From positions 1,054,001 to 1,118,000 of the forward strand of contig NC_016041.1 of NCBI RefSeq assembly GCF_000226565.1: DNA of 64,000 bases, in the 5' to 3' direction. Below, one piece after another: positions 38,940-46,938 of the stretch. The notes below the pieces were generated by a model. The model was not told where the DNA came from. It saw only the letters and a list, made by a program, of their open reading frames with translations, and made no database searches. The position numbers and the translations under genes were made by a program. Source of the DNA: Glaciecola nitratireducens FR1064 (lineage in GTDB: Bacteria > Pseudomonadota > Gammaproteobacteria > Enterobacterales > Alteromonadaceae). Numbering within the stretch: position 1 is the first letter of the stretch; each line of letters opens with the position of its first letter.

Positions 38940-39656
38940 TTAAATTTGGCTCAGCCTACCGTCGTTTAAGTACCACTGCTGCTGAGTAAGTGAAGCCACT
39001 TTTTCACTGTGAGTTACCATAACAAGAGAGGTGTTGAGCTTTTTGCATGTGTCGACCAGTAATTTGCTCACAGTGTCTGAGTTCTTACCGTCTAAGTTTC
39101 CTGTAGGCTCGTCGGCAAGCAAAAGGGGAGGTTGATGCGATAGGCCCCTTGCAATGGCTACTCGCTGCTGTTCTCCACCAGATAGTTGATTGGGAAGTTT
39201 GTTGATGTGGCGATCAATACCAAGGGCATTCAGCAAGTTCCGAATGTACTCGTGCTGCACATTGCCTGTAATCTTGGCTGGCAGCATGATGTTCTCCATC
39301 ACCGTAATGCAGTCTATTAAATTAAATCTTTGAAAAATTAGTCCAACTTTAAACTGGCGATATTGATCTGCTTGCTTTTCAGTGAACTGAGTAATGTCGT
39401 GGGAAAGAGTTTGCGGGTCATTCGGCCTCTTATTGTTGGTGCCGCATGATTCGCCTGAACTCGTTAGCAGAATTTCACCACTATCGGGTTTATCAAGCGC
39501 AGCCAAAAGATGCAGAAGGGTCGATTTTCCAGAGCCTGAAGCACCTTGAATACTGATGCTGTCTCCTGGCATTATGCTTAAGTTGACGTTGTTGAGAATG
39601 GTATGTTTCTCACCAGCATCGATATAACTTTTCTGTAAATTTTTTAGGGAAAGCAT
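38940..39656 (-). CDS. ABC transporter ATP-binding protein (LolD/AttE-like)
   Basis: This 238-residue ATPase has Walker A GASGSGKST at 38-46, signature LSGGEQQRVAIARG from 158, and Walker B LLLADEPTGNLDG near 178. It belongs to the MacB/LolD subfamily. An extra segment of about 25 residues (near 65-95, SSGESCGTNNKRPND) sits between the Walker A helix and the Q-loop compared with LolD. It powers the adjacent FtsX-type permease. Confidence 0.93.
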   Translation of the reverse strand: MLSLKNLQKSYIDAGEKHTILNNVNLSIMPGDSISIQGASGSGKSTLLHLLAALDKPDSGEILLTSSGESCGTNNKRPNDPQTLSHDITQFTEKQADQYRQFKVGLIFQRFNLIDCITVMENIMLPAKITGNVQHEYIRNLLNALGIDRHINKLPNQLSGGEQQRVAIARGLSHQPPLLLADEPTGNLDGKNSDTVSKLLVDTCKKLNTSLVMVTHSEKVASLTQQQWYLNDGRLSQI

Positions 39657-39714
39657 AAAAAGGCAACTAATTTGCGTCGATGCCTTAAGTATACGTTAAC
39701 GAGGCGCTGAAAGA

Positions 39715-40413
39715 CTACTGATGTAAAAAGCTTTCAAAAGGTTCGCCAGTGACACTCGAAATTTGCTTAAATAAATACATCAAAGCGAATATCAATAAAA
39801 TCATGCTAGGAATAACAATCACCGGGTAACTTAAGGCAGTCATGCGTCCAAGCTCTTCTGTGTACGCCGTAGTGCCTGGTTCTGATACCAAAATCCACTT
39901 TGCGAGCAAGTAATTCAAGGCTGAAGATAAGAAGAAAGAGCTGGCAACAATGTACGAACTCACAGCAACTTTGCTGTTGAAAACAGTGGTTAAGCCTTTC
40001 GTTTCCAACGTGTCATTGAGTTTAGGCCAGTTAACTAATTGGTCATTTAATATAAGTGCTTTTACTAGTGGTTTTTTACTGTATTGCGTAATGATGACCG
40101 CTAAGCCAATAAGACCCGGAATAGCCGCCTCTTTTATTGCGATATATTCAGCGGGAAGTTTTAATAAACTAATACCACCTGTTAGCAACACGCTAACGAT
40201 GCCAAGTACCGAAAAAGCATTTACTTTTTTTGTTTGCTTTAAATCATACAGGCCAAATACTAGTGGAAAGGAGAGTGCCAGTACAATACTCCAAGCAGGG
40301 CCTAAATATTCGTCTGAACTTAAATAGCTCATTACGACAACAGGGACAGCAATATTAAAAATTAAATTGCCAAAAAATCCTGTTTGTTTCGGTTGCTGTG
40401 TTTTTTCAGACAT
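39715..40413 (-). CDS. VC0807-like integral membrane protein
   Basis: This is a polytopic membrane protein of 232 residues from ATG 40413. The long frame extends with GTG to 40476 but has no ribosome site there. Six or so hydrophobic segments are present. The stretch LGPAWSIVLALSFPLVFGLYDLKQTKKVNAFSVLGIVSVLLTGGISLL resembles the VC0807 family of unknown function. It is 58 bases downstream of the ABC ATPase's 5' end region and separate from the rhomboid gene. No function can be assigned. Confidence 0.75.
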   Translation of the reverse strand: MSEKTQQPKQTGFFGNLIFNIAVPVVVMSYLSSDEYLGPAWSIVLALSFPLVFGLYDLKQTKKVNAFSVLGIVSVLLTGGISLLKLPAEYIAIKEAAIPGLIGLAVIITQYSKKPLVKALILNDQLVNWPKLNDTLETKGLTTVFNSKVAVSSYIVASSFFLSSALNYLLAKWILVSEPGTTAYTEELGRMTALSYPVIVIPSMILLIFALMYLFKQISSVTGEPFESFLHQ

Positions 40414-40493
40414 GTAAATTGGACTGCTCTTTTGAAGTGGATAAGGATTGTACGAAAAAAAGTGAGATGATGTCACCCTGATTTTGTATCAAT

Positions 40494-41057
40494 TTAAGAC
40501 CGCGTTCGTAAAAACCATGCTAAACAGAGACCTGCAATAAATCCAAATAAATGTGATTCCCAAGATATATAGGGTTGGTTCGGTAAAACTCCCCAAATCA
40601 TGCCGCCATAGAAGAAAGCGACAACTACTGAAATAATAATCAAAAATAGACGCTTGCTGAGAAAACCTGCAAAAACTAAGTAACCAAAATAGCCATAAAT
40701 GACACCGCTTGCGCCCAAATGATAAGAGGCCCTGCCAAACATCCACACAAGCAAACCTGTCAAAACGATCAGCCCAAAAGTAACGCTTAGAAAACGCTTC
40801 CCGCCAAATTGAAGAAGCAGCAGCGCAAAAATGCCAAGCGTAACCACGTTTGACGCAAAGTGCGTGAAATTAGCATGTAAAAACGGTGCTGTAAAAATAT
40901 AGGCTAAATGATTGAGGTCTCTTGGGAAAATGCTGAACTGATTGAAGTAGCGGCCTGTGAGCATATTAATCGCTTCTATCACCAGCATAATACCAACAAC
41001 GTAGCTAACCCAAACCAGCTGTTTTTTTAGTGTTGTAGGTGATTTGACAATGGCCAA
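40494..41057 (-). CDS. Rhomboid family intramembrane serine protease
   Basis: This 187-residue protein has six hydrophobic segments. The catalytic Ser117 is in GASGVIYGY and the catalytic His169 is in SWESHLFGFIAG. The HANFTHFASN region corresponds to the conserved H-x3-N after helix 2. It cleaves membrane-anchored proteins within the bilayer. It is a minimal six-helix form similar in size to bacterial GlpG cores. It follows the YgiC/YjfC-type gene with a 26-base gap on the same strand. Confidence 0.92.
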   Translation of the reverse strand: MAIVKSPTTLKKQLVWVSYVVGIMLVIEAINMLTGRYFNQFSIFPRDLNHLAYIFTAPFLHANFTHFASNVVTLGIFALLLLQFGGKRFLSVTFGLIVLTGLLVWMFGRASYHLGASGVIYGYFGYLVFAGFLSKRLFLIIISVVVAFFYGGMIWGVLPNQPYISWESHLFGFIAGLCLAWFLRTRS

Positions 41058-41083
41058 TTTATGCCCCTATTACTTTAAGTATG

Positions 41084-42259
41084 TTATAGAATAATGTGCG
41101 GTATATAGCGCGACAGGTCTTGCGTAATGGGCGATTTATCTTCACGAACAGATATTCCCGCAGCCTCGTCGTCAACCAACCATGAGCCAATCAGTGTATA
41201 ATTGTCAGCAAACTTTGGTAACGGTGTGTGTGCTTGATATATAAATCCTTCTTCACCGTAGGGGCCGTCTGACGACAGGCTCATTTTGCCGTTTTCTAAA
41301 ATATCAATATTTGCGCCTTCGCGAGAATAAAGCGGTTTTTTGACCCACTTTTTTATACCTGAAAGTGCGTTCATGCTTGCTATGTCAGTTTCAAAGAAAG
41401 CCGGCAAAAGGTTTGGGTGCCCTTCAAATTCTTTCCACAGCATAGGTAACAATGCTTTGTTTGAGAGGATCGTTTTCCAAATTGGTTCAATCCAAGCTGT
41501 ATTTGCTTTCAATGCGTGAGGGCCAAACTCTTCACGCTGCATAAATTCCCACGGATAGAGTTTAAAGCAATGTGAAATAACTTGGTCTTGTAAGTCGGTG
41601 AGTTCACCTCCAACGGCAAGCCCGATATCTTCGATATAACAAAAGTAGTCGTCAAGACCCGCTTCTTTTGCGCAGTCTTGTAAATATTGAACGGTTCCTC
41701 TGTCTTCGTCGGTGTCTTTGCAACAAGCAAAGTGGAGATAGTGAATACCATAATAATCGGCGATCACTTTTAAACGATTCACCAGTTTTTCTTGCAGCGA
41801 GTTGAACTGGTCTGCGCGCTTGCTGAGTTTGTTATTGTCTACATTGTTTTCAAGCCACAGCCATTGCCAAAAGCCTGATTCATATAAACTGGTGGGTGTG
41901 TCTGCATTATTTTCAAGCAGTTTGGCGGGCGTTCTTCCGTCGTAGACAAAGTCCAGCCTTGAATAAAGTGAAGGTTCTTTCGCTTGCCAAGAGTCTGCAA
42001 TGGCTTGCCAATAAGTACTTGGGATAGCAAATTGTGATAATCGTTCTTCACTTTTTGCAACTAGGTCCACCACATGCAAACACATCTGGTGGATTTCTTC
42101 CGTAGGAGCCTCAAGATCTCGTTCTATCTGTTGTAAATTAAATTGATAGTAGGCGGTTTCATCCCAGTATGCTTGTCCGTGCATAGTATGGAAATGAAAT
42201 CCGTAATCACGCGCCATTTGCTGCCAGTTTTTTCTCGCCTCAATGGGGAGTCGGAGCAC
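41084..42259 (-). CDS. yjfC: Glutathionylspermidine synthase-like ATP-grasp protein (YjfC/YgiC)
   Basis: This 391-residue protein is from the synthase-half family of glutathionylspermidine synthase, with an ATP-grasp fold. Family marks are the N-terminal HGQAYWDETAYYQF, RLDFVYDGRTPAKLLENNADTPTSLYESGFWQW and PLYSREGANIDIL near 330. E. coli YjfC and YgiC are of this type; their substrate is not settled and they lack the amidase half. The gene begins one base after the YgiB-like gene, as in the E. coli ygiBC and yjfMC pairs. Confidence 0.9.
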   Translation of the reverse strand: MLRLPIEARKNWQQMARDYGFHFHTMHGQAYWDETAYYQFNLQQIERDLEAPTEEIHQMCLHVVDLVAKSEERLSQFAIPSTYWQAIADSWQAKEPSLYSRLDFVYDGRTPAKLLENNADTPTSLYESGFWQWLWLENNVDNNKLSKRADQFNSLQEKLVNRLKVIADYYGIHYLHFACCKDTDEDRGTVQYLQDCAKEAGLDDYFCYIEDIGLAVGGELTDLQDQVISHCFKLYPWEFMQREEFGPHALKANTAWIEPIWKTILSNKALLPMLWKEFEGHPNLLPAFFETDIASMNALSGIKKWVKKPLYSREGANIDILENGKMSLSSDGPYGEEGFIYQAHTPLPKFADNYTLIGSWLVDDEAAGISVREDKSPITQDLSRYIPHIIL

Positions 42260-42874
42260 TTAGCCACCCCAGCCTTTACTGCTTTTGCTTCCCCATGAAG
42301 CTTTTGCTCTCACGCTGCTACCAAATCCACCGCGCTGCATTGTGCGGGTCACTGCTGGCTTCTTATCGAAAGCACTTGGTCTAACGTTAAGAGCGCGTTT
42401 TCTCGTATCGCCAAAATCGCGCCCATCAGCTCCGATCCAGTGATTGCGGTATGGCGAATAACGAGAGTAAGATGTAAACATAGGTTGGTAATAGGGGCGA
42501 GGAGCCAATAAATTCCCCATCATATACCCAGCCATTAATGGCATAAAAATCGAGCTACCGTTGTTGTTATAACTTTGGCATTGATTTGCACCAAACTCGT
42601 ATTCACAATCATTTTTGCTGTTGTATTTAGGTGCTGTTTTAGCTGCCTCGGCGAGCGCTCCTTCGTAGGCCACTTGACACTTTTGCGCCATATCGGGCAG
42701 GGCATCTGCGCATTCGTCAGCAGTCTTAAACACTAAGGCTTCTTCTTTACCTCCGGAGCACGCACTGAGTAATACAGTTGCAACACCTAAGGCCAACGGT
42801 TTGAAAGAAAATGCTTTTCGCATTTTCGATACATTAATATTGTTACTGCGTTTTTGTTTAACGTTAGTTTGCAT
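42260..42874 (-). CDS. DUF1190 lipoprotein (YgiB/YjfM-like)
   Basis: This 204-residue protein starts at ATG 42874, which has AAGGAG about 9 bases upstream; the frame extends to 42904 without support. A lipobox LSAC gives Cys39 after an extended signal segment. The mature part has DECADALPDMAQKCQVAYEGALAEA, four cysteines, and a Tyr/Arg/Ser-rich tail ending GSKSSKGWGG, all typical of YgiB/YjfM. The function is unknown. It is coupled to the ATP-grasp gene, its constant partner. Confidence 0.88.
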   Translation of the reverse strand: MQTNVKQKRSNNINVSKMRKAFSFKPLALGVATVLLSACSGGKEEALVFKTADECADALPDMAQKCQVAYEGALAEAAKTAPKYNSKNDCEYEFGANQCQSYNNNGSSIFMPLMAGYMMGNLLAPRPYYQPMFTSYSRYSPYRNHWIGADGRDFGDTRKRALNVRPSAFDKKPAVTRTMQRGGFGSSVRAKASWGSKSSKGWGG

Positions 42875-42888
42875 AGTTGGATTACTCC

Positions 42889-43305
42889 TTAATAGCTCAT
42901 GCAAGCGGCGTTGAGCAGGCCTACAGCAACTGACATTGCGCCTAACATGACGCCTGCGGATACTTCATTGTTTTGAATTCTTTCAGCTATTTTAGGCATG
43001 AAAGTAAATCGCAAAAGTGCAAAGGCGACGAGTTGCGCAACAATTGCAATGAAACCCCAGATCACGTAGTCGAGTAAAAATTCTGAATTGGTGACCGCAC
43101 CAGATAGTGCAATGGCAAAACCAATCATCGCACCACCAAAACCAATTGCGGCTGCAGTGCTCTTGTCTTCTTTAACCAGCTTCCATTCATCATGCGGCGT
43201 AACGAAAGCGTAGACGATTTTGAAAACAAAAAATAAGGCGATTGAGATAGCAAAATATAGTGCGAAATTTTGCAATCCGGCGATTGAGTTTAGTAGTGCG
43301 TCCAT
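42889..43305 (-). CDS. yjfL: DUF350 membrane protein YjfL
   Basis: This 138-residue protein has four membrane helices and the DUF350 pattern STAAAIGFGGAMIGFAIALSGAV and GVMLGAMSVAVGLLNAACMSY. Its function is unknown. It is part of the conserved yjfIJKLMC cluster and lies 10 bases after the yjfK-like gene. Confidence 0.9.
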   Translation of the reverse strand: MDALLNSIAGLQNFALYFAISIALFFVFKIVYAFVTPHDEWKLVKEDKSTAAAIGFGGAMIGFAIALSGAVTNSEFLLDYVIWGFIAIVAQLVAFALLRFTFMPKIAERIQNNEVSAGVMLGAMSVAVGLLNAACMSY

Positions 43306-43315
43306 TTTATTTTCC

Positions 43316-43969
43316 TTAACCGTTTATTATTATATCTGCAGGTGACAAATTGAAACCGGTGCTAATGACCAAACATCTGTCGTGGTTGTTACCGACAATT
43401 TTTTCTTCGCCGGATACTAACACTGATTCGACATCATCTTCTGAAATAGATTTCTCATAGAGCATAATGAATTGGTCTGTTGTCGTCACATCACCATCTT
43501 CTTCAAAAGTGGTTTCGGTCATTGCTACCGGTGGGGATATTTCGCCAACGGCATCCCAAACACGCTCATAGGCGTCGTCACCTAATTTATAGATAGGCTG
43601 TGAAATGCCATTTTTGAGTAAGTCTTGCCATTGCGTTTCAGATCCTACTGTTTTGGTATCGTAAAAATACCACAGTTTAACGTCAGTAATGTGATTCTCT
43701 GTCTCACCGCCATCGGTGATCACCTGTAAATACGCATCATCATCGGTGTAAAACCGAAACATAGTGCCACCGCTATCTAATATTACTTTGCCAACGGCTT
43801 GGATCAAATGCTTGTTTGCTGCACCGTTTATCTTAAGAGACGGTTCAATCAATTTTAATTTGAGCGTGTCGAGTTCGAATGACCCGCCCAAATATAAGCC
43901 CATAATCTCTGGCGTATCAGGTTTATGAGCTTGGGGTTTGTCTTTTTTTCCGAATAACTTACCGAACAT
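43316..43969 (-). CDS. yjfK: DUF2491 protein YjfK
   Basis: This 217-residue soluble protein belongs to DUF2491. It has a basic, proline-containing start (MFGKLFGKKDKPQAHKPDTPEIMGLYLGGSFELDTL), a beta-rich middle with FRFYTDDDAYLQVITDGG, and YEKSISEDDVE near the end. The function is unknown. It lies between the K+ channel and yjfL genes on one strand. Confidence 0.88.
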   Translation of the reverse strand: MFGKLFGKKDKPQAHKPDTPEIMGLYLGGSFELDTLKLKLIEPSLKINGAANKHLIQAVGKVILDSGGTMFRFYTDDDAYLQVITDGGETENHITDVKLWYFYDTKTVGSETQWQDLLKNGISQPIYKLGDDAYERVWDAVGEISPPVAMTETTFEEDGDVTTTDQFIMLYEKSISEDDVESVLVSGEEKIVGNNHDRCLVISTGFNLSPADIIING

Positions 43970-44022
43970 ATTATGCTCCTTTAGCTTTTACTTATTATTG
44001 ATGCAAGATACTGAGTGCAAAA

Positions 44023-45075
44023 CTATAAGTGTAAGCTGTTCCAATCAATGTTATTGATGCGGTGTTCTGCAATATAAAATACTTTATTACCGGGTTTTAC
44101 AACGTCGTTAAAATCCGGGTTCACTGAAATTTTATTTACTCTTTCCGGCGCAGAATAACCAATAAATGTCGCGTTATATTGTTTTTTTAGACCTAAAAAT
44201 AATGTTTCAACGCTGATGTCATTAATTGTGCTAGGGAGTTTAACCGAAAACTGTGCCTGGCCTTCTTCTACGTCTAATAAATCATGGTGTAATAAGCTAG
44301 AGCCTGGATCAAAAACGGATTTTGCTAACATTTCTACAGCAACGCTAGGCGTGCACTCTACTTCAGGACAATGTTGTTGCAACAAAGCCACCAAGCTTTC
44401 ATCTTCAAAATAGGCTACTTTATGGGCCTTTGGGTTGCGCTTTGAACAATACAATGCAGTCGTTAATGTGAGGTCATCGTGAGGGTTGTCGATGAGTATG
44501 GTACTTGCTGTTTCAATACAGGCACGATCCATATCTTCGTCTTGATTGAAGGAACTAACGTGCACAAACTCAATTTCTGAGGGGCGCGGATTTTCAATAT
44601 CCGCCTTCACGCAAAGCACAATATCTGGATTCTCGGTGGTATCGACTTTTTCTTTTATCAGTAGCTTTAGTAATTGGTCAGTACGTTTTTCATTCCAGCC
44701 AATAATTAAAATATGATTAGAGACATTTAACGGTTTCAAACCTCTTGCTCCTTTTCTCCATTGATCACTAACCCAAGATGCGATGCGTCCAATGACCAAA
44801 GCAAATATACTTAATCCAAGTGGAATAACATACAACGCAACAATCAATTTACCCGCTGGTGTTGCCGGTGACATATCGCCGTAACCGACCGTCGAGCCAG
44901 TTACAACGAGCCAATAAAAATAATCAGAGGCGCTTAGTAAGGCTTTCTCGTCTGCTAAGAAAAGCAATATCCAACTGGAAACTGTGTAGAACAGCAGCGC
45001 TAATGATAATGTGTACCAGCGCAGCTCGGAAAAGTATCTCACGCATAGTTTTTTGAGTTTTACCCAATGTAACAT
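44023..45075 (-). CDS. Two-helix potassium channel with RCK-type NAD-binding domain
   Basis: This 350-residue channel subunit has a first helix at about 21-40, a pore loop with the K+ selectivity filter TVGYGD at 62-67, and a second helix at about 72-95. A cytoplasmic RCK (TrkA-N-like) domain begins at HILIIGWNEKRTDQLL near 121. A tetramer would conduct K+ under ligand control. It is placed inside the yjf cluster between the PspA-like gene and yjfK. A terminator separates it from the PspA-like gene. Confidence 0.92.
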   Translation of the reverse strand: MLHWVKLKKLCVRYFSELRWYTLSLALLFYTVSSWILLFLADEKALLSASDYFYWLVVTGSTVGYGDMSPATPAGKLIVALYVIPLGLSIFALVIGRIASWVSDQWRKGARGLKPLNVSNHILIIGWNEKRTDQLLKLLIKEKVDTTENPDIVLCVKADIENPRPSEIEFVHVSSFNQDEDMDRACIETASTILIDNPHDDLTLTTALYCSKRNPKAHKVAYFEDESLVALLQQHCPEVECTPSVAVEMLAKSVFDPGSSLLHHDLLDVEEGQAQFSVKLPSTINDISVETLFLGLKKQYNATFIGYSAPERVNKISVNPDFNDVVKPGNKVFYIAEHRINNIDWNSLHL

Positions 45076-45106
45076 GAATGAAAATCTTCCTTTTGTATAA
45101 AGAACA

Positions 45107-45136
45107 ACAAAAAACGGCAGCCTTTTAAGCTGCCGT
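45107..45136 (-). terminator. Terminator after the PspA-like gene
   Basis: On the minus strand AACGGCAGC and GCTGCCGTT form a perfect 9-bp stem with a 7-base loop, followed by a T run. It ends transcription from yjfI-yjfJ, or reduces it into the channel gene. Confidence 0.87.
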
Positions 45137-45147
45137 TCTCAATAAAT

Positions 45148-45828
45148 TTACTTGCCAAGTATGCGGCTTAGTTCGTCGTCAGCGGATGCTTGACCACCTT
45201 TGATGCCTGCACCAGCCAATCGCTTTTCGAGATCATCTGAAGATTCGCTTTGTGCTAATTCTTCAGCCGCTTCAAGTTCAGCATTTCGCAAATTTTGCTT
45301 TTCTTGGATGCGAGCAAGCGATTCAGTTGCCGTTTTCATCTTACTGTTTGCACCTAGGTGACTAGATGAAACTGCTACTTGAGCACGCTGCACTGACTCT
45401 GTCGCTTTGATCATGTCCACTTGCTGCTCCAAACGACGTAAGTTGTTTTTTGCTTGCGTTATGTTACCAGCAAGTTGTTTCTCTGACTTCGTGAACTGAT
45501 CAAGATAAGTTTGTTCAGTTTCAACTTGGCCACGCAGCTCAGATACGCGTTGAGCGCAATCGAGCGCTAGCTGACGGTCAGTATCAATGGCCTTTCTAGC
45601 ATGAGCTTCATACTCACCGATAGACTTGTTCAGCCCATCTACTTTCTGCTGTGATAGTTTACATTTCGCTAAAATTTGCGTACGCGCATGATCTGATTTT
45701 CTTAATTCGTCTTTTGCTTCACGAATTTCTTGCTCAAGAATTTTAATTGCTTGTGTATCAACAACCGCTTGCGCTGCTTCTGTAGCGGTACCTTTTACGG
45801 CAGTAAATAATTTTTTCCAAACTGACAT
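45148..45828 (-). CDS. yjfJ: PspA/IM30 family protein (YjfJ)
   Basis: This 226-residue protein is almost wholly helical and coiled-coil. It opens with MSVWKKLFTAVKGTATEAAQAVVDTQAIKILEQEIREA, the PspA/IM30 pattern with an amphipathic first helix. PspA proteins form membrane-associated oligomers that protect leaky inner membranes. E. coli YjfJ is the paralogue in the yjf cluster. It lies 15 bases after the yjfI-like gene. Confidence 0.9.
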   Translation of the reverse strand: MSVWKKLFTAVKGTATEAAQAVVDTQAIKILEQEIREAKDELRKSDHARTQILAKCKLSQQKVDGLNKSIGEYEAHARKAIDTDRQLALDCAQRVSELRGQVETEQTYLDQFTKSEKQLAGNITQAKNNLRRLEQQVDMIKATESVQRAQVAVSSSHLGANSKMKTATESLARIQEKQNLRNAELEAAEELAQSESSDDLEKRLAGAGIKGGQASADDELSRILGK

Positions 45829-45843
45829 GGCAATCTCCGATTA

Positions 45844-46239
45844 TTATTTAGATTTTAAAAAATCTTGGTATGCATCTAAAAATGCTTCTACATTTTGAAA
45901 CAATGTTGAAATTTCAATCAACACACTTTGCTCTTTTGACTGCGCACTAAGCGAACCAAAAGCCGTGTAATACTGAGTCCCTGCGACTGACGAAATACCG
46001 ATAGTGGTTAATGGAAAAATCATGTGCGTTCTCAGAATTTCTTCATTCAACGCAGCCGGGTCTTTCACTTCGTCTAACGAGAACAATAAAGATTCAACTA
46101 ATATTTGTTCTCCACTAATAGCTAACCAAGCGTCGATTCCATCTTCATTCGCAATAAGCAAACAATCTGCCTCGTGTGTAACTACATATCCCTCTTGAGC
46201 AGAAACAACTTCTGCTAGTTGTGATAGTTCCCACGTCAT
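45844..46239 (-). CDS. yjfI: DUF2170 protein YjfI
   Basis: This 131-residue soluble protein matches the DUF2170/YjfI layout (GYVVTHEADCLLIANEDGIDAWLAISGEQILVES, then IFPLTTIGISSVAGTQYYTAFGSLSAQSKEQ). The function is unknown. It is the first gene of the yjf cluster, so its upstream region should hold the cluster promoter. Confidence 0.88.
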   Translation of the reverse strand: MTWELSQLAEVVSAQEGYVVTHEADCLLIANEDGIDAWLAISGEQILVESLLFSLDEVKDPAALNEEILRTHMIFPLTTIGISSVAGTQYYTAFGSLSAQSKEQSVLIEISTLFQNVEAFLDAYQDFLKSK

Positions 46240-46373
46240 TCATCTTCTCCTAAAAGTGTGTTTTTACCATGTCGTCATCTATAATAGACTCTTACTATTG
46301 ATTGAACAACAAGGCTGACCTCGAACTTGGGAGAAGTATAGTCATAGGGTAAAAATAAAGTCAAATTATTTTT

Positions 46374-46405
46374 TCACATTTGGGTTAAATAATGTTTAAA
46401 TGTGA
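46374..46405 (+). promoter_or_regulatory. Inverted repeat, possible operator
   Basis: TCACATTT (46374-46381) and AAATGTGA (46398-46405) are perfect complements separated by 16 bases, with an inner TTAAA/TTTAA pair. It lies 38 bases before the ATG of the DUF6471 gene and in the divergent region with yjfI. It could be the binding site of that small HTH protein or of another regulator. Confidence 0.45.
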
Positions 46406-46443
46406 CTTATACGTTACAAAAGAAACTTAAAAATAGGTGATAT

Positions 46444-46701
46444 ATGAAGCCAAAAGCAAGCGATTGGCGCAAATTAGTTGAGCGATTATTAAAAGCAGAG
46501 CTATCGAAAAAGGGAATAAAGTATCAGGACCTCAGTGATAAGCTAAGTGCGGTAGGTGTGAATCAAAGCGCAGATAATCTAAGAAATAAAATTAATAAGG
46601 GCATTTTGGGCTCTGATCTCTTATTTCAAATTATTTTTGTACTCAATATCAAACAAATTAAGTATGAAGATATTGAAGAAATGCTGAGCGACATGCAGTA
46701 G
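46444..46701 (+). CDS. DUF6471 small helical regulator-like protein
   Basis: This 85-residue protein has the pattern DWRKLVERLLKAELSKKGIKYQDLSDKLSAVG followed by NLRNKINKGILGSDLLFQIIFVLNI. This resembles a helix-turn-helix and matches what I recall of the DUF6471 family. Such proteins are thought to bind DNA; no target is known. AGGTG is just before the ATG. It is divergent from the yjf cluster, with an inverted repeat upstream. Confidence 0.8.
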   Translation: MKPKASDWRKLVERLLKAELSKKGIKYQDLSDKLSAVGVNQSADNLRNKINKGILGSDLLFQIIFVLNIKQIKYEDIEEMLSDMQ

Positions 46702-46728
46702 TAACTCGGAAATCCCCAAATTTTAGGC

Positions 46729-46843
46729 AAAAAAATACCCAGAAAAACTGGGTAATAAGTAAGTTTGGGAGAACGTCACTTAATTCGAAACATGTAACAA
46801 GAGTACGCCATATTTGTAGAAATAACAGGCGTTTTAAGTATTA
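46729..46843 (-). ncRNA. Candidate small RNA on the minus strand
   Basis: A stem TACCCAG/CTGGGTA at 46736-46754 is followed on the minus strand by seven T, so it is a terminator for leftward transcription. No minus-strand protein gene lies upstream of it. A possible promoter sits further right on the same strand: TTATCG (46878-46873), 17 bases, TATACT (46855-46850). Together they would make a transcript of about 115 nt. This is inference only. Confidence 0.3.
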
Positions 46844-46938
46844 AGCCTTAGTATAGGGTATTCTAGAATATACGATAATTTGTAAGTGAAGTTTTTCGTC
46901 CCTTACTGATAAAGACATACAGCGATTATGAGAGAGCC

